Below, piece by piece: positions 1 through 10,158 of a DNA stretch of 64,000 bases; positions within the stretch are counted from its first letter, which is position 1; every line of letters starts with the position of its first letter. The notes below the pieces were generated by a model. The model worked only from the letters and a program-made list of their open reading frames with translations, did no database searches and was not told the origin of the DNA. Source of the DNA: Kribbella sp. VKM Ac-2568 (GTDB lineage Bacteria > Actinomycetota > Actinomycetes > Propionibacteriales > Kribbellaceae); the NCBI RefSeq assembly GCF_004345365.1, contig NZ_SLVF01000011.1, forward strand, positions 62,001-126,000, written 5' to 3'. Position numbers and translations under genes: made by a program.

Positions 1-2125
<2,125 letters not shown>

Positions 2126-2248
2126 GACGCCGAGGCTACCTATGCAACGAGTTGCACTGCACCTGATTGCAAGCAGCGTCACACTGAAGACGTTTGCGAG
2201 GTAGGGAAGAATGTTGCAGACGCCATCTATCGCGGGAACGGACGAACC

Positions 2249-2734
2249 ATGGACCAGCAGGCTCACCCGACCAGGACCACGCTGCCGGGCATCGGCGTCC
2301 GGTACGACCTGACCACCGACGGCGGCAAGCACGTCTCGGTGGTGGCGCACACCGACGGGCGGCGGTTCCTCGGTTTCCACGACCCCGATGACGACGACAA
2401 CTGCCGCGCCTCGGTCCCGCTGACCCCGGCGGAGGCGTCCGCCCTGGGGCAACTGCTGACCCCGGCACCGATCGACCCGGTGCACAGCGACATCGAGATC
2501 GACCTGGTCACCGAGCAGATCCCGGTCACCGGCAGATCGCCGTACTCCGGCCGCACGCTCGGCGACACCCAGGTCCGCAGCCGGACCGGCGCGTCGATCG
2601 TCGCGGTATTGCGCCGCTCCGGCGCGGTGCCGTCGCCGGCGCCGGACTTCCGGTTCGCGATCGGCGACACCCTCGTGGTGGTCGGCACGCGCGAGGGCGT
2701 GGACGCCGCGGCAGATCTCATCACGGGAGGCTGA
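2249..2734 (+). CDS. TrkA-C / RCK-C domain regulatory subunit of a cation antiporter (KhtT-like)
   Basis: A 161-residue soluble protein. Residues ~80-160 form an RCK-C (TrkA-C) domain ending in the typical FAIGDTLVVVGT strand. The N-terminal half resembles KhtT, the cytosolic regulator of the Bacillus KhtU K+/H+ antiporter, where nucleotide or ion binding gates the channel. The next gene, one base downstream, is the matching CPA2 antiporter, so the two form one functional unit. The start is the ATG of MDQQAHP; the frame is open upstream but overlaps the divergent PadR gene and looks non-coding there. Confidence 0.82.
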   Translation: MDQQAHPTRTTLPGIGVRYDLTTDGGKHVSVVAHTDGRRFLGFHDPDDDDNCRASVPLTPAEASALGQLLTPAPIDPVHSDIEIDLVTEQIPVTGRSPYSGRTLGDTQVRSRTGASIVAVLRRSGAVPSPAPDFRFAIGDTLVVVGTREGVDAAADLITGG

Positions 2735-2735
2735 G

Positions 2736-3926
2736 ATGCACGACACCACGGCCCTGCTCGTCGAGCTCGGCGCGGTTCTGCTTGCCCTCGGCATCCTCGG
2801 CCGGATCGCCTGGCGGTTCGGCTTCTCCCCGATCCCGCTCTACCTGCTGGCCGGCCTGGCCTTCGGGCACGGCGGCCTGCTGCCGTTGGCCGCCTCGGAG
2901 GAGTTCGTTGCCACCGGCGCCGAGATCGGCGTCATCCTGCTGCTCTTGCTGCTGGGACTGGAGTACACCGCCGCCGATCTGGTCGGCACGCTGAAGACGC
3001 AGTACGTGTCCGGGGTGGTCGACTTCCTGCTGAACGCGTTGCCCGGCGCGATCGCCGCGCTGCTGCTCGGCTGGGGACCGGTCGCGGCCGTGGCGCTGGC
3101 CGGCGTCACCTGGATCTCGTCGTCCGGCGTGATCGCGAAGGTGCTCGGCGACCTCGGCCGGCTGGGTAACCGGGAGACGCCGGTGATCCTCGGCATCCTG
3201 GTGCTCGAGGACCTGTCGATGGCGATCTACCTGCCGATCCTGACCACGTTGCTGGCGGGTGCCGGACTGGCCGGCGGCAGCATCACCGTGCTGGTCGCAC
3301 TGGGCACCGTGAGCATCGTGCTGTTCGTCGCCCTGCGCTACGGGCGGTTGATCAGCCGCGCCGTCTCCTCGGACAGCCCGGAGATGTTGCTGCTTGTCGT
3401 ACTGGGCATGACGCTGCTGGTCGCTGGCATCGCGCAGGAACTGCAGGTCTCCGCCGCGGTCGGCGCGTTCCTGGTCGGCATCGCCCTGTCCGGTGAGGTC
3501 GCGCACGGCGCCCGGAACCTGCTCAGCCCGCTGCGTGACCTGTTCGCCGCGGTGTTCTTCGTGTTCTTCGGGCTCAGCACCGATCCCGCGCAGATCCCGC
3601 CCGTGCTCGGCATCGCGCTCGCCCTCGCCGTCCTGACCGCCCTGACCAAGGTCGGCACCGGCTGGTACGCCGCCCGCCGCGCCGGCGTGGGTAAGGCGGG
3701 CCGTTGGCGCGCGGGTGGAACGCTGGTGGCGCGCGGCGAGTTCTCGATCGTGATCGCCGGCCTCGCGGTCGGGGTGGAACCACGCCTCGGCCCCCTGGCG
3801 ACGGCGTACGTGCTGATCCTGGTCATCCTCGGCCCGCTCGCCGCCCGCTTCACCGAACCGATCGCCAAGAAGCTCACCGGTCTGCGCAGCAAGTCAACCT
3901 CCGCGTCGATCAGCGTGGGTGGTTAG
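2736..3926 (+). CDS. Cation:proton antiporter, CPA2 family (KhtU/KefB-like)
   Basis: A 396-residue integral membrane protein with about 12 hydrophobic segments and no C-terminal TrkA-N domain. The absent regulatory domain is supplied by the small RCK-C protein encoded just upstream (one-base gap). Segments such as GLEYTAADLVG and the SSGVIAKVLGDLGRLGNRET region match Na+/H+ exchanger domains of the Kef/Kht group. The role is probably K+ or other monovalent cation efflux in exchange for protons, during alkaline or electrophile stress. Its last 17 bases overlap the 3' end of the convergent YdeI-like gene. Confidence 0.86.
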   Translation: MHDTTALLVELGAVLLALGILGRIAWRFGFSPIPLYLLAGLAFGHGGLLPLAASEEFVATGAEIGVILLLLLLGLEYTAADLVGTLKTQYVSGVVDFLLNALPGAIAALLLGWGPVAAVALAGVTWISSSGVIAKVLGDLGRLGNRETPVILGILVLEDLSMAIYLPILTTLLAGAGLAGGSITVLVALGTVSIVLFVALRYGRLISRAVSSDSPEMLLLVVLGMTLLVAGIAQELQVSAAVGAFLVGIALSGEVAHGARNLLSPLRDLFAAVFFVFFGLSTDPAQIPPVLGIALALAVLTALTKVGTGWYAARRAGVGKAGRWRAGGTLVARGEFSIVIAGLAVGVEPRLGPLATAYVLILVILGPLAARFTEPIAKKLTGLRSKSTSASISVGG

Positions 3927-4512
3927 CGCGCCGGTTCAAGGCGGCAAGGGTCACGGTCTGGTCGATCCGGCGCTGCCGGGTCTCGGGGCGCTTCGCGAGC
4001 GCGATCCACTCGAGGATGAGCCGCTTCGACGAGGGCGGGAACGCCTGGAAGTGCTTGGCCGCCGCCTCGCACCGGTCGAACTCGGCCTGCAGATCGGCGG
4101 GGATCACGCCGTTCTGCGCCTCGGCGAGGCAGTCCCAGGTGCCGGTCCGCCGTGCCAGGTCGATCAGTTCCTGACCCGGCTCCGCCATCAGGCCCTCGGC
4201 GAGCAGCCGCTCGACCCGGTCCCGGTTGACCTGGCTCCAGGTGCTGCGCGGGTTGCGCGGGGTGAAGGTCTGGTACGTGCTCTGCCCGTCGCGCCGGACC
4301 GTCTTGCTGTCGATCCACCCGAAGCACAGCGCGTGCTCGACCGCCTCGGCGAGATCGATGCCCTCGGCGCTGCCCTTGCGGTGGACGACCAGCCAGACCG
4401 ACCGCTGGGTCCGCCCGTTCACCGCCAGCCACTCGCGCCACTCCTCGACGCTCGCCGGGTGGAACGCCTCGGCGTCGGTGACGACCTGCGGGGTCTTGAC
4501 CAGGGTGCTCAT
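3910..4512 (-). CDS. YdeI/OmpD-associated family protein
   Basis: A 200-residue soluble protein starting at the ATG of MSTLVKTP; a longer reading from 4575 adds a tail unlike the family. The region EEWREWLAVNGRTQRSVWLVVHRKGS and the later PRNPRSTWSQVN and LAKRPETRQRRI stretches are characteristic of YdeI/OmdA domain proteins, which are widespread and only loosely linked to bacteriocin or antimicrobial-peptide tolerance in enterobacteria. Biochemical role unknown. It converges on the antiporter gene with a 17-base overlap. Confidence 0.8.
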   Translation of the reverse strand: MSTLVKTPQVVTDAEAFHPASVEEWREWLAVNGRTQRSVWLVVHRKGSAEGIDLAEAVEHALCFGWIDSKTVRRDGQSTYQTFTPRNPRSTWSQVNRDRVERLLAEGLMAEPGQELIDLARRTGTWDCLAEAQNGVIPADLQAEFDRCEAAAKHFQAFPPSSKRLILEWIALAKRPETRQRRIDQTVTLAALNRRANHPR

Positions 4513-4565
4513 CTCGCGCTGCCTTCCGTCGATCCGCTCGTTCTGAAAGACAGCATGCGCCCGAT

Positions 4566-4588
4566 AAGTGCTCACCGATTGAGCACTT
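4566..4588. terminator. 9-bp inverted repeat between ydeI-like gene and ogt
   Basis: AAGTGCTCA and its exact complement TGAGCACTT flank a 5-base spacer. The element sits 12 bases past the stop of ogt and upstream of the YdeI-like gene, so it may end the repair operon transcript or act as an operator for the YdeI-like gene. There is no T tract on the ogt side, which weakens the terminator reading. Confidence 0.45.
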
Positions 4589-4600
4589 TCATCAGGAACT

Positions 4601-5086
4601 TCAGAAGAGCACGTCGGCGCGCTCGTGGTCGAGCAGCCGCTGCTTGCGGTCGAGGCCGCCGCCGTACCCCGTGAGGCTGCCGGTCGAGCCGACCACCCGG
4701 TGGCACGGGACGATGATGCTGACCGGGTTCTTGCCGTTCGCGAGCCCCACCGCCCGGGAGGCCCCTGGCACCAGACCGAGGGAGGCCGCGAACTCCCCGT
4801 ACGTCGTGGTGTCGCCGTACGGGATGTCCTGCAGGGCGGTCCACACCCCCTGCTGGAACGGCGTACCGGTCAGGGCGAGTGGGACGTCGAAGGTGGTGCG
4901 CTCGCCGGCGAAGTACTCCTTCAACTGCTGCACGACCTCGGGCAGCACCGAGTCGTCTCGCACGCCGAACGTCTCGAGCGGCGGGCGGTGGCGGTGCTCC
5001 TCCATGTAGAGCCCGGCGAGCTCGCCCTGGTCCGTCGCGACCAGAGTGAGTTTGCCGAGCGGGCTGTCGATCACGGCGTATGTCAT
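4601..5086 (-). CDS. ogt: Methylated-DNA--[protein]-cysteine S-methyltransferase
   Basis: A 161-residue suicide repair protein that removes alkyl groups from O6-alkylguanine. The active-site motif PCHR is at residues 127-130 with acceptor Cys128, preceded by the typical FQQGVWTALQDIPYG helix. It is the last gene of an alkylation-repair operon: its ATG overlaps the TGA of the GNAT gene (ATGA), and the GNAT gene follows the Ada-AlkA gene by one base. Expression is therefore probably under the adaptive-response activator encoded first. Confidence 0.93.
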   Translation of the reverse strand: MTYAVIDSPLGKLTLVATDQGELAGLYMEEHRHRPPLETFGVRDDSVLPEVVQQLKEYFAGERTTFDVPLALTGTPFQQGVWTALQDIPYGDTTTYGEFAASLGLVPGASRAVGLANGKNPVSIIVPCHRVVGSTGSLTGYGGGLDRKQRLLDHERADVLF

Positions 5087-5634
5087 CGTCGTTCCCACTG
5101 CGCCCGGGTGATGCGGTAGAGCACATGCCGCTCCAGCCGGTGGCCGGGCTCCAGCTTCGGGTGGTCGAATTCGCCCACCTCGTCGTGCGTCATGCCGATG
5201 CGCTCCATCACCCGCTGGGACGGCTTGTTGGTGGTCGCCGTGAAGGAGACGATCTCCTCCAGCCCGGCCGGACCGAAGCCGTAGGACAGTGACGCGCGGG
5301 CCGCCTCGCTCGCATATCCGTTGCCCCAGGCATCCTTCGACAGACGCCAGCCGATCTCGACCGCCGGCATGAAGTGCGCCTCGAAGCTCGGCACCGACAG
5401 CCCGGTGAAGCCGATGAACCGGCCGGTGTCGAGCACCTCCAGCGCCCACAGCCCGAACCCACGCTCTTCGATGGACAGCTTGATCCGGTCGATCAGCCCG
5501 TCGCTGGCCTCCCGGGTCATCGGCGCCGGGAAGTGTTCCATCACGGCCGGGTCCGCGTTCATCGCCGCGAACGGCTCGTAGTCGCTGTCCTGCCACTGAC
5601 GCAGCAGCAGGCGGTCGGTCTTCAGCTCGGTCAT
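5083..5634 (-). CDS. GNAT family N-acetyltransferase (RimJ-like)
   Basis: A 183-residue acetyl-CoA-dependent acetyltransferase. It begins TDRLLLRQW, contains EIGWRLSKDAWGNGYASEAA with the pyrophosphate-binding loop of the RimJ/RimL subgroup, and ends in the usual NKPSQRVMERIGM segment. The substrate may be a protein N-terminus or a small amine. It lies between the Ada-AlkA fusion and ogt with one-base spacing on one side and an ATGA overlap on the other, so it is part of a DNA-damage operon, which is an uncommon position for this family. Confidence 0.87.
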   Translation of the reverse strand: MTELKTDRLLLRQWQDSDYEPFAAMNADPAVMEHFPAPMTREASDGLIDRIKLSIEERGFGLWALEVLDTGRFIGFTGLSVPSFEAHFMPAVEIGWRLSKDAWGNGYASEAARASLSYGFGPAGLEEIVSFTATTNKPSQRVMERIGMTHDEVGEFDHPKLEPGHRLERHVLYRITRAQWERR

Positions 5635-5635
5635 C

Positions 5636-7129
5636 TCACTCCGCGGAGGTCTCGGGGATCTTGTTGATGGCGTGGTCTCCGGTCGCCCAGAGATACTGCA
5701 CCGCATAAGCACGCCAGGGACGCCAGGCCCGGGCATGCGCGATCAGCGCTTTCGGTGCCTCGGGCAACCCGAGATCGCGGGCCGCGTACCGGACGCCCAG
5801 ATCGCTGGCCACGAAGGCGTCCGGGTCACCGAGCGCCCGCATCGCGATCGACTCGACGGTCCAGGGACCGATCCCGGGCAGGGCCGCGAGCTGCTCGCGC
5901 GCCTTGTCCCAGTCGCTGCCCGCGCCGAGGTCGATCTCGCCCGCCGCGAGCGTCGCGATCAACGTGGTCAGCGTCGTCCGCCGGGACTTCGGAAACGCGA
6001 GCGTCTCCGGGTCGAGCGCGGCGAGGGCATCCATCCGCGGGAACAGATGGGTCAACCCGCCACCCGCGTCCTCGATCGGATCGCCGTACGCCTGCACCAA
6101 CCGGCTCGCGTGCGTCCGCGCCGCAGCCGTCGACACCTGCTGCCCGAGCACAGCCCGTACTGCGAACTCGGCGCCGTCCACGGTCCTCGGAACCCGGCGG
6201 CCCGGCGCCTTCTGGACCAGCGGTGCGAGCACCGGATCGGTCCGGAGCAGGTCGTCGACGGCGATCGGGTCCGCGTCGAGGTCGAGCATCCGGCGGCACC
6301 GGCTGATCGCGATCGAGAGGTCGCGCTGGTCCGTCAACGACAACTGACAGGCGATGTGGTCGGGCATCGGGCTGAGCGCGACCACGCCGTGCCCGTGCGG
6401 CAGTCGCAGGGTGCGGCGATACGCCCCGCCGCGCCACTCCTCGACCCCGGGCACACCGGTCGCGATGAGGTGGCCGAACAGGTTGTCCGGAGTCAGCGGC
6501 GCACGGAACGGCAACCGCAGGGAGATCGTGCCGGCAGCGGTCGACCGGGTGCCGCGCTTGACCCGGCTGCGCAGCTCGGTCGGCGACAGTGCGAACACCT
6601 CCTGCACGGTCTCGTTGAAGGTCCGCACGCTCGAGAACCCGGCTGCGAAGGCGACGTCGGCCATCTGCAGCGAACTCGTCTCGATCAGCAGCCGAGCCGT
6701 CTGGGCCCGCTGAGCCCGCGCCAGGGCGAGCGGACCCGCGCCCAACTCCGCCTGGAGCTGCCGCTGCACCTGGCGAACGCTGTACCCCAGCTGGGTCGCC
6801 AGCCCCGGTACGCCGTCGCGGTCGACCACGCCGTCGCCGATCAACCGCATCGCGCGGGCGACCAGGTCGGCGCGGTCGTTCCACTCCGGTGATCCGGGGC
6901 TCGCGTCCGGCCGGCAGCGCTTGCAGGCTCGGAACCCGGCCTGCTGAGCGGCGGCCGCGCTCGGGTAGAAGCGCATGTTCTCGACCTTGGGCGGCACCAC
7001 CGGGCAGCTCGGCCGGCAGTAGATCCGGGTGGTCAGGACCGCGGTGAAGAACCAGCCGTCGAACCGGGCGTCCTTCGACTGGACCGCACGGACGCAACGC
7101 TCGACGCATTCATACACGTCGCCCAGCAT
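5636..7129 (-). CDS. Ada-AlkA fusion: methyl-sensing activator plus 3-methyladenine DNA glycosylase
   Basis: About 497 residues in three parts. The Ada zinc domain holds Cys38, Cys42, Cys69 and Cys72, with Cys38 the expected methylphosphotriester acceptor. An AraC-type helix-turn-helix follows (about 95-175). The C-terminal AlkA domain has the helix-hairpin-helix LPGIGPWTVES and catalytic Asp443. Methylated DNA activates the regulator, which then induces the operon, and the glycosylase excises alkylated bases. This fusion replaces separate ada and alkA genes in many actinobacteria. The start is either the ATG at 7129 or a GTG at 7147; alignment to the Ada fold does not need the extra six residues. 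Confidence 0.92.
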   Translation of the reverse strand: MLGDVYECVERCVRAVQSKDARFDGWFFTAVLTTRIYCRPSCPVVPPKVENMRFYPSAAAAQQAGFRACKRCRPDASPGSPEWNDRADLVARAMRLIGDGVVDRDGVPGLATQLGYSVRQVQRQLQAELGAGPLALARAQRAQTARLLIETSSLQMADVAFAAGFSSVRTFNETVQEVFALSPTELRSRVKRGTRSTAAGTISLRLPFRAPLTPDNLFGHLIATGVPGVEEWRGGAYRRTLRLPHGHGVVALSPMPDHIACQLSLTDQRDLSIAISRCRRMLDLDADPIAVDDLLRTDPVLAPLVQKAPGRRVPRTVDGAEFAVRAVLGQQVSTAAARTHASRLVQAYGDPIEDAGGGLTHLFPRMDALAALDPETLAFPKSRRTTLTTLIATLAAGEIDLGAGSDWDKAREQLAALPGIGPWTVESIAMRALGDPDAFVASDLGVRYAARDLGLPEAPKALIAHARAWRPWRAYAVQYLWATGDHAINKIPETSAE

Positions 7130-7187
7130 CCCCGGCCGCGCCGACACTTTCTAGCGGTTTTACGCCATCGAGGTGGGCGACCCGGCA

Positions 7188-7226
7188 GCGGAAATGCGAC
7201 GGGAGGATCCGGGGTCGCATTTCCGC
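7188..7226. promoter_or_regulatory. 13-bp perfect inverted repeat in the ada-alkA / SDR divergent promoter region
   Basis: GCGGAAATGCGAC (7188-7200) is repeated as its exact complement at 7214-7226 around a 13-base spacer. The 190-base gap has divergent genes on both sides and this is its most regular element. It could be an operator for the Ada-AlkA protein or for an SDR regulator, or an RNA hairpin in the leader of one of them. No known Ada box is obvious. Confidence 0.5.
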
Positions 7227-7320
7227 CAGCTTCCGGTCCGCCCGGCCGCTGGACTGGAGGAACCCGAATCCCTGCAGCACAACAAGACTGCGACACAACG
7301 AGAAAGTGACACTCAAGACG

Positions 7321-8061
7321 ATGACTGAACTCACCGGCAAGCTGGCCCTCGTCACCGGCGGGAGCCGCGGGATCGGCGCCGCGACCGCGATCGCCCTCGC
7401 CGACCGTGGCGCCGACGTGGCCCTCACCTACAACAGTTCCCCGGACGAAGCAGCGGCCGTGGTCAAGCAGATCGAGGCGCTCGGACGCCGCGGGTTCGCG
7501 CTCGAGGCAGATGCCGCCGACGCCGCCGCCGTGACCGCCACGGTCACCCGCGCGGTCGACGTACTCGGTGGGCTCGACATCTTCGTCAACAACGCGGGCG
7601 TCGGGGCGATGGGGCTGATCACCGACGTCGCCCTCGAGGATCTGGACCGCGTGCTCGCGGTCAACGTCCGCGGCGTGTACGTCGCCGCGCAGGCCGCCGC
7701 GGCGCGGTTGTCCGACGGTGGCCGGATGATCCACCTCGGCAGTTGCATCGCGGAGCGCAACGCCGGCCCGGGCATGACGCTGTACGCGATGAGCAAGTCC
7801 GCCCTGGTCGGCCTGAACAAGGGCCTCGCCCGCGACCTGGGCAGCCGCCGGATCACCTCGAACGTCGTCCAGCCGGGTCCGACGGACACGTCCATGAATC
7901 CGGCCGACGGTCCGATGGCGGCCGCGCAGCGGGCCTTCCTCGCACTCGACCGCTTCGGCACCGTCGACGACGTGGCCGCGGCGGTCGTCTACCTGGCCGG
8001 TCCGGGCGGCGGTTACGTCACCGGCACCGAACTCACGGTCGACGGCGGCCATGCGGCGTGA
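7321..8061 (+). CDS. SDR family NAD(P)-dependent oxidoreductase
   Basis: A 246-residue classical short-chain dehydrogenase/reductase. The cofactor loop TGGSRGIG is at residues 12-19, NNAG at 90-93, and the catalytic Ser141, Tyr155 and Lys159 (YAMSK) are all present. The end VTGTELTVDGG is typical of FabG-like members. Asn/Ser around residues 38-40 in place of an acidic residue favours NADPH. The substrate cannot be told from the context. I prefer the ATG at 7321 over the in-frame GTG at 7306. Confidence 0.9.
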   Translation: MTELTGKLALVTGGSRGIGAATAIALADRGADVALTYNSSPDEAAAVVKQIEALGRRGFALEADAADAAAVTATVTRAVDVLGGLDIFVNNAGVGAMGLITDVALEDLDRVLAVNVRGVYVAAQAAAARLSDGGRMIHLGSCIAERNAGPGMTLYAMSKSALVGLNKGLARDLGSRRITSNVVQPGPTDTSMNPADGPMAAAQRAFLALDRFGTVDDVAAAVVYLAGPGGGYVTGTELTVDGGHAA

Positions 8062-8163
8062 CGGCAGCTCGAGAAGTCTGACGGCCGCCGAGCAATCTGC
8101 CGGCTGCTGAGCAAGCTGACGATTGCGGAGGAATTTGTCGGCGCGGCTGAGTAGCTTGGGGTT

Positions 8164-8973
8164 GTGCGTTACTCGGTCACATTCGGAGCAGTGGGGCCAG
8201 GCCGCGATCCACGCGGTCTGGCCCAGCTCGCCCGGCTGGCCGAGGACTCCGGTTGGGACGCCGTCTTCCTGGAGGACTATCTCGTCTACCAGGGCGAGAC
8301 CGCGTTGCCCACCTACGACCCCTGGATCTGCCTCGCCGCGATGGCCTGCGCGACGACCAGGATCAGACTCGGTACGACGGTGACGCCGGTGCCGAGGCGG
8401 AGACCCTGGAAGCTGGCGGCCGAGGCGGTCGCGCTGGATCACCTGTCGGGTGGTCGCTTCATCCTCGGCGTCGGGATCGGCGACCCGGGTGATCCCTTCC
8501 TGGCCGGCGTCGGCGGGCCGACGCAGCCCCGCGTGCTCGCCGAGATGCTGGACGAGTCGCTGGAGATCATCACCTCCCTGTGGACGGGTGCCCCCGTCAC
8601 CTTCAACGGCAAGCACTACGCCCTCGACGGGGTGCAGTTGACGGCCCGGCCGGTGCAGCAGCCGCGGATCCCGATCTGGGTCGGCGGCAACTTCCTGGTG
8701 CCCGCGGTGCGTCGCCGGATCCTGCGCTGGGACGGGTCCTGCGCCTACAAGGGCAGCACCGATGCACCACAGCAGACAACGCCCCAGGATGTCCACGACC
8801 TGCTGGCCGAACACTGGACCAACGACCGGACGCACTTCGACGTCAAGGTCAGCGGAGGCGATCCGATCGCCTTCGCCGAAGCCGGCGCGACGTGGTGGGG
8901 CCGCTGGATCCCGCCCGGTCCGGTCGCCGACGCCGAGGCGATCCTCCGGGCCGGACCACCTCGCCTGCCCTGA
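8164..8973 (+). CDS. LLM class flavin-dependent oxidoreductase
   Basis: A 269-residue luciferase-like monooxygenase (TIM barrel, F420 or FMN). Diagnostic segments are the LAEDSGWDAVFLEDY strand, TTRIRLGTTVTPVPRRRPWKLA, and GGRFILGVGIGDPGD, which forms the phosphate-binding region. It begins at GTG with only a weak upstream purine stretch. Members oxidise or reduce diverse organic substrates; actinobacterial examples often use F420. No partner reductase is nearby, so the substrate is open. Confidence 0.85.
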   Translation: MRYSVTFGAVGPGRDPRGLAQLARLAEDSGWDAVFLEDYLVYQGETALPTYDPWICLAAMACATTRIRLGTTVTPVPRRRPWKLAAEAVALDHLSGGRFILGVGIGDPGDPFLAGVGGPTQPRVLAEMLDESLEIITSLWTGAPVTFNGKHYALDGVQLTARPVQQPRIPIWVGGNFLVPAVRRRILRWDGSCAYKGSTDAPQQTTPQDVHDLLAEHWTNDRTHFDVKVSGGDPIAFAEAGATWWGRWIPPGPVADAEAILRAGPPRLP

Positions 8974-9028
8974 CTTTCCAAGCCACCCAGACCGTTGACA
9001 CGGACGGGGTGGTGAGGTGAGACTGCGA

Positions 9029-9044
9029 GAGCGTTTTAACGTTC
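9029..9044. promoter_or_regulatory. Imperfect palindrome ahead of lacI-type gene, possible operator
   Basis: GAGCGTTTTAACGTTC is an imperfect palindrome (CGTT-TT-AACG core) located 37 bases before the regulator start, with TTGACA at 8995-9000 upstream. Position and core suit an autoregulatory LacI-family site. Weak without a second copy. Confidence 0.3.
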
Positions 9045-9080
9045 AAACCGGCTGGGGTGACCCGGGTTGAGGAGGTCGGT

Positions 9081-10115
9081 ATGGCAACGCTGAAGCAGGT
9101 CGCCGCGCATGCAGAGGTCTCCGTCCAGACTGTCTCGAACGCCCTGAACGCCCCGCACCGGCTGCGCCCGGACACCCTGCAGCGGGTCACCCGGTCGATC
9201 GAACTGCTCAACTACCGGCCCAATCGTAACGCCCGGAGCCTGCGGACCAGCGCGGTCGAGCTGATCGGGTACTGCGTGCCCAGCTGGCCGGACGGTCAGG
9301 CGCACCTGGTGATGGACCAGTTCCTGCACGCCCTTTGCACCGCGGCCGAGACCAGCGGCCGGCACATCCTCCTCTTCACCGCCCCCACCGGCGTCGACGG
9401 CATGCCCGTGTACGACGACCTGCACGCGCGGCGACTCGTCGACGGATTCGTGCTCTCGCAGACGGAGACCCACGATCCGCGGCACGGCTGGCTGAAGGAG
9501 CAGCAGATCCCGTTCGTCTCGTTCGGGCGGGTGTGGAAGGAGAGCACCCAGCCGGGTCCGTGGGTCGACGTGGACGGCGCGGCCGGTTGCGCCGCGGCGG
9601 TCCGGCACCTGCACGAGACCGGCCGGCGGCGGATCGGATTCCTCAGCTGGCCGAAGAGCTCGGGCCTGGCCGAGGACCGGCTGAGCGGCTGGCGCACCGC
9701 GTGCCGCGAGCTCGGCCTGCCGCACGACGCCAAGCTGGCGGTGCGTTGTCCCGAGGACACCATCGACGCCGGCGCGCGGGCGACCGCCGAACTGCTCGAC
9801 GCGGACCAGCCGGTCGACGCGATTGTTGCCATCAGCGACATTCTCGCGCTGGGCGCGCTCCGTGAGCTGAACCGACGCGGCCTGCGAGCCGGCATCGACC
9901 TCGGCATCACCGGGTTCGACGACTCCCCGCTGGCCTCGGTGGTCTCCCCCGCGCTGACCAGCGTCCGCCAGCCGATGGACCAGATCGCCACCGAACTCAT
10001 CGACATCCTGACCGGGCCCGCCACCGACGCCACCGGCAACGGCGACGCGCGGCCGTCCACCGAACGACTCCTAGAACCCGAACTACTGATCAGGGGCAGC
10101 TCAGGCCCAGGCTGA
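9081..10115 (+). CDS. LacI family transcriptional regulator
   Basis: A 344-residue repressor. The N-terminal helix-turn-helix reads ATLKQVAAHAEVSVQTVSNALN, followed by the hinge helix and a periplasmic-binding-protein-like sensor domain (about 60-335) with LGITGFDDSPLA near the end. The ATG at 9081 is chosen because GAGGAGG lies 5 bases upstream; the frame also has a GTG at 9057. It lies directly before a secreted glycoside hydrolase on the same strand with 43 bases between, so it probably controls that enzyme in response to a released sugar. Confidence 0.92.
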   Translation: MATLKQVAAHAEVSVQTVSNALNAPHRLRPDTLQRVTRSIELLNYRPNRNARSLRTSAVELIGYCVPSWPDGQAHLVMDQFLHALCTAAETSGRHILLFTAPTGVDGMPVYDDLHARRLVDGFVLSQTETHDPRHGWLKEQQIPFVSFGRVWKESTQPGPWVDVDGAAGCAAAVRHLHETGRRRIGFLSWPKSSGLAEDRLSGWRTACRELGLPHDAKLAVRCPEDTIDAGARATAELLDADQPVDAIVAISDILALGALRELNRRGLRAGIDLGITGFDDSPLASVVSPALTSVRQPMDQIATELIDILTGPATDATGNGDARPSTERLLEPELLIRGSSGPG

Positions 10116-10158
10116 CACAGGTGGTGCGCCCCGCACCGCCAGAAGGAGGTATCCCGCC

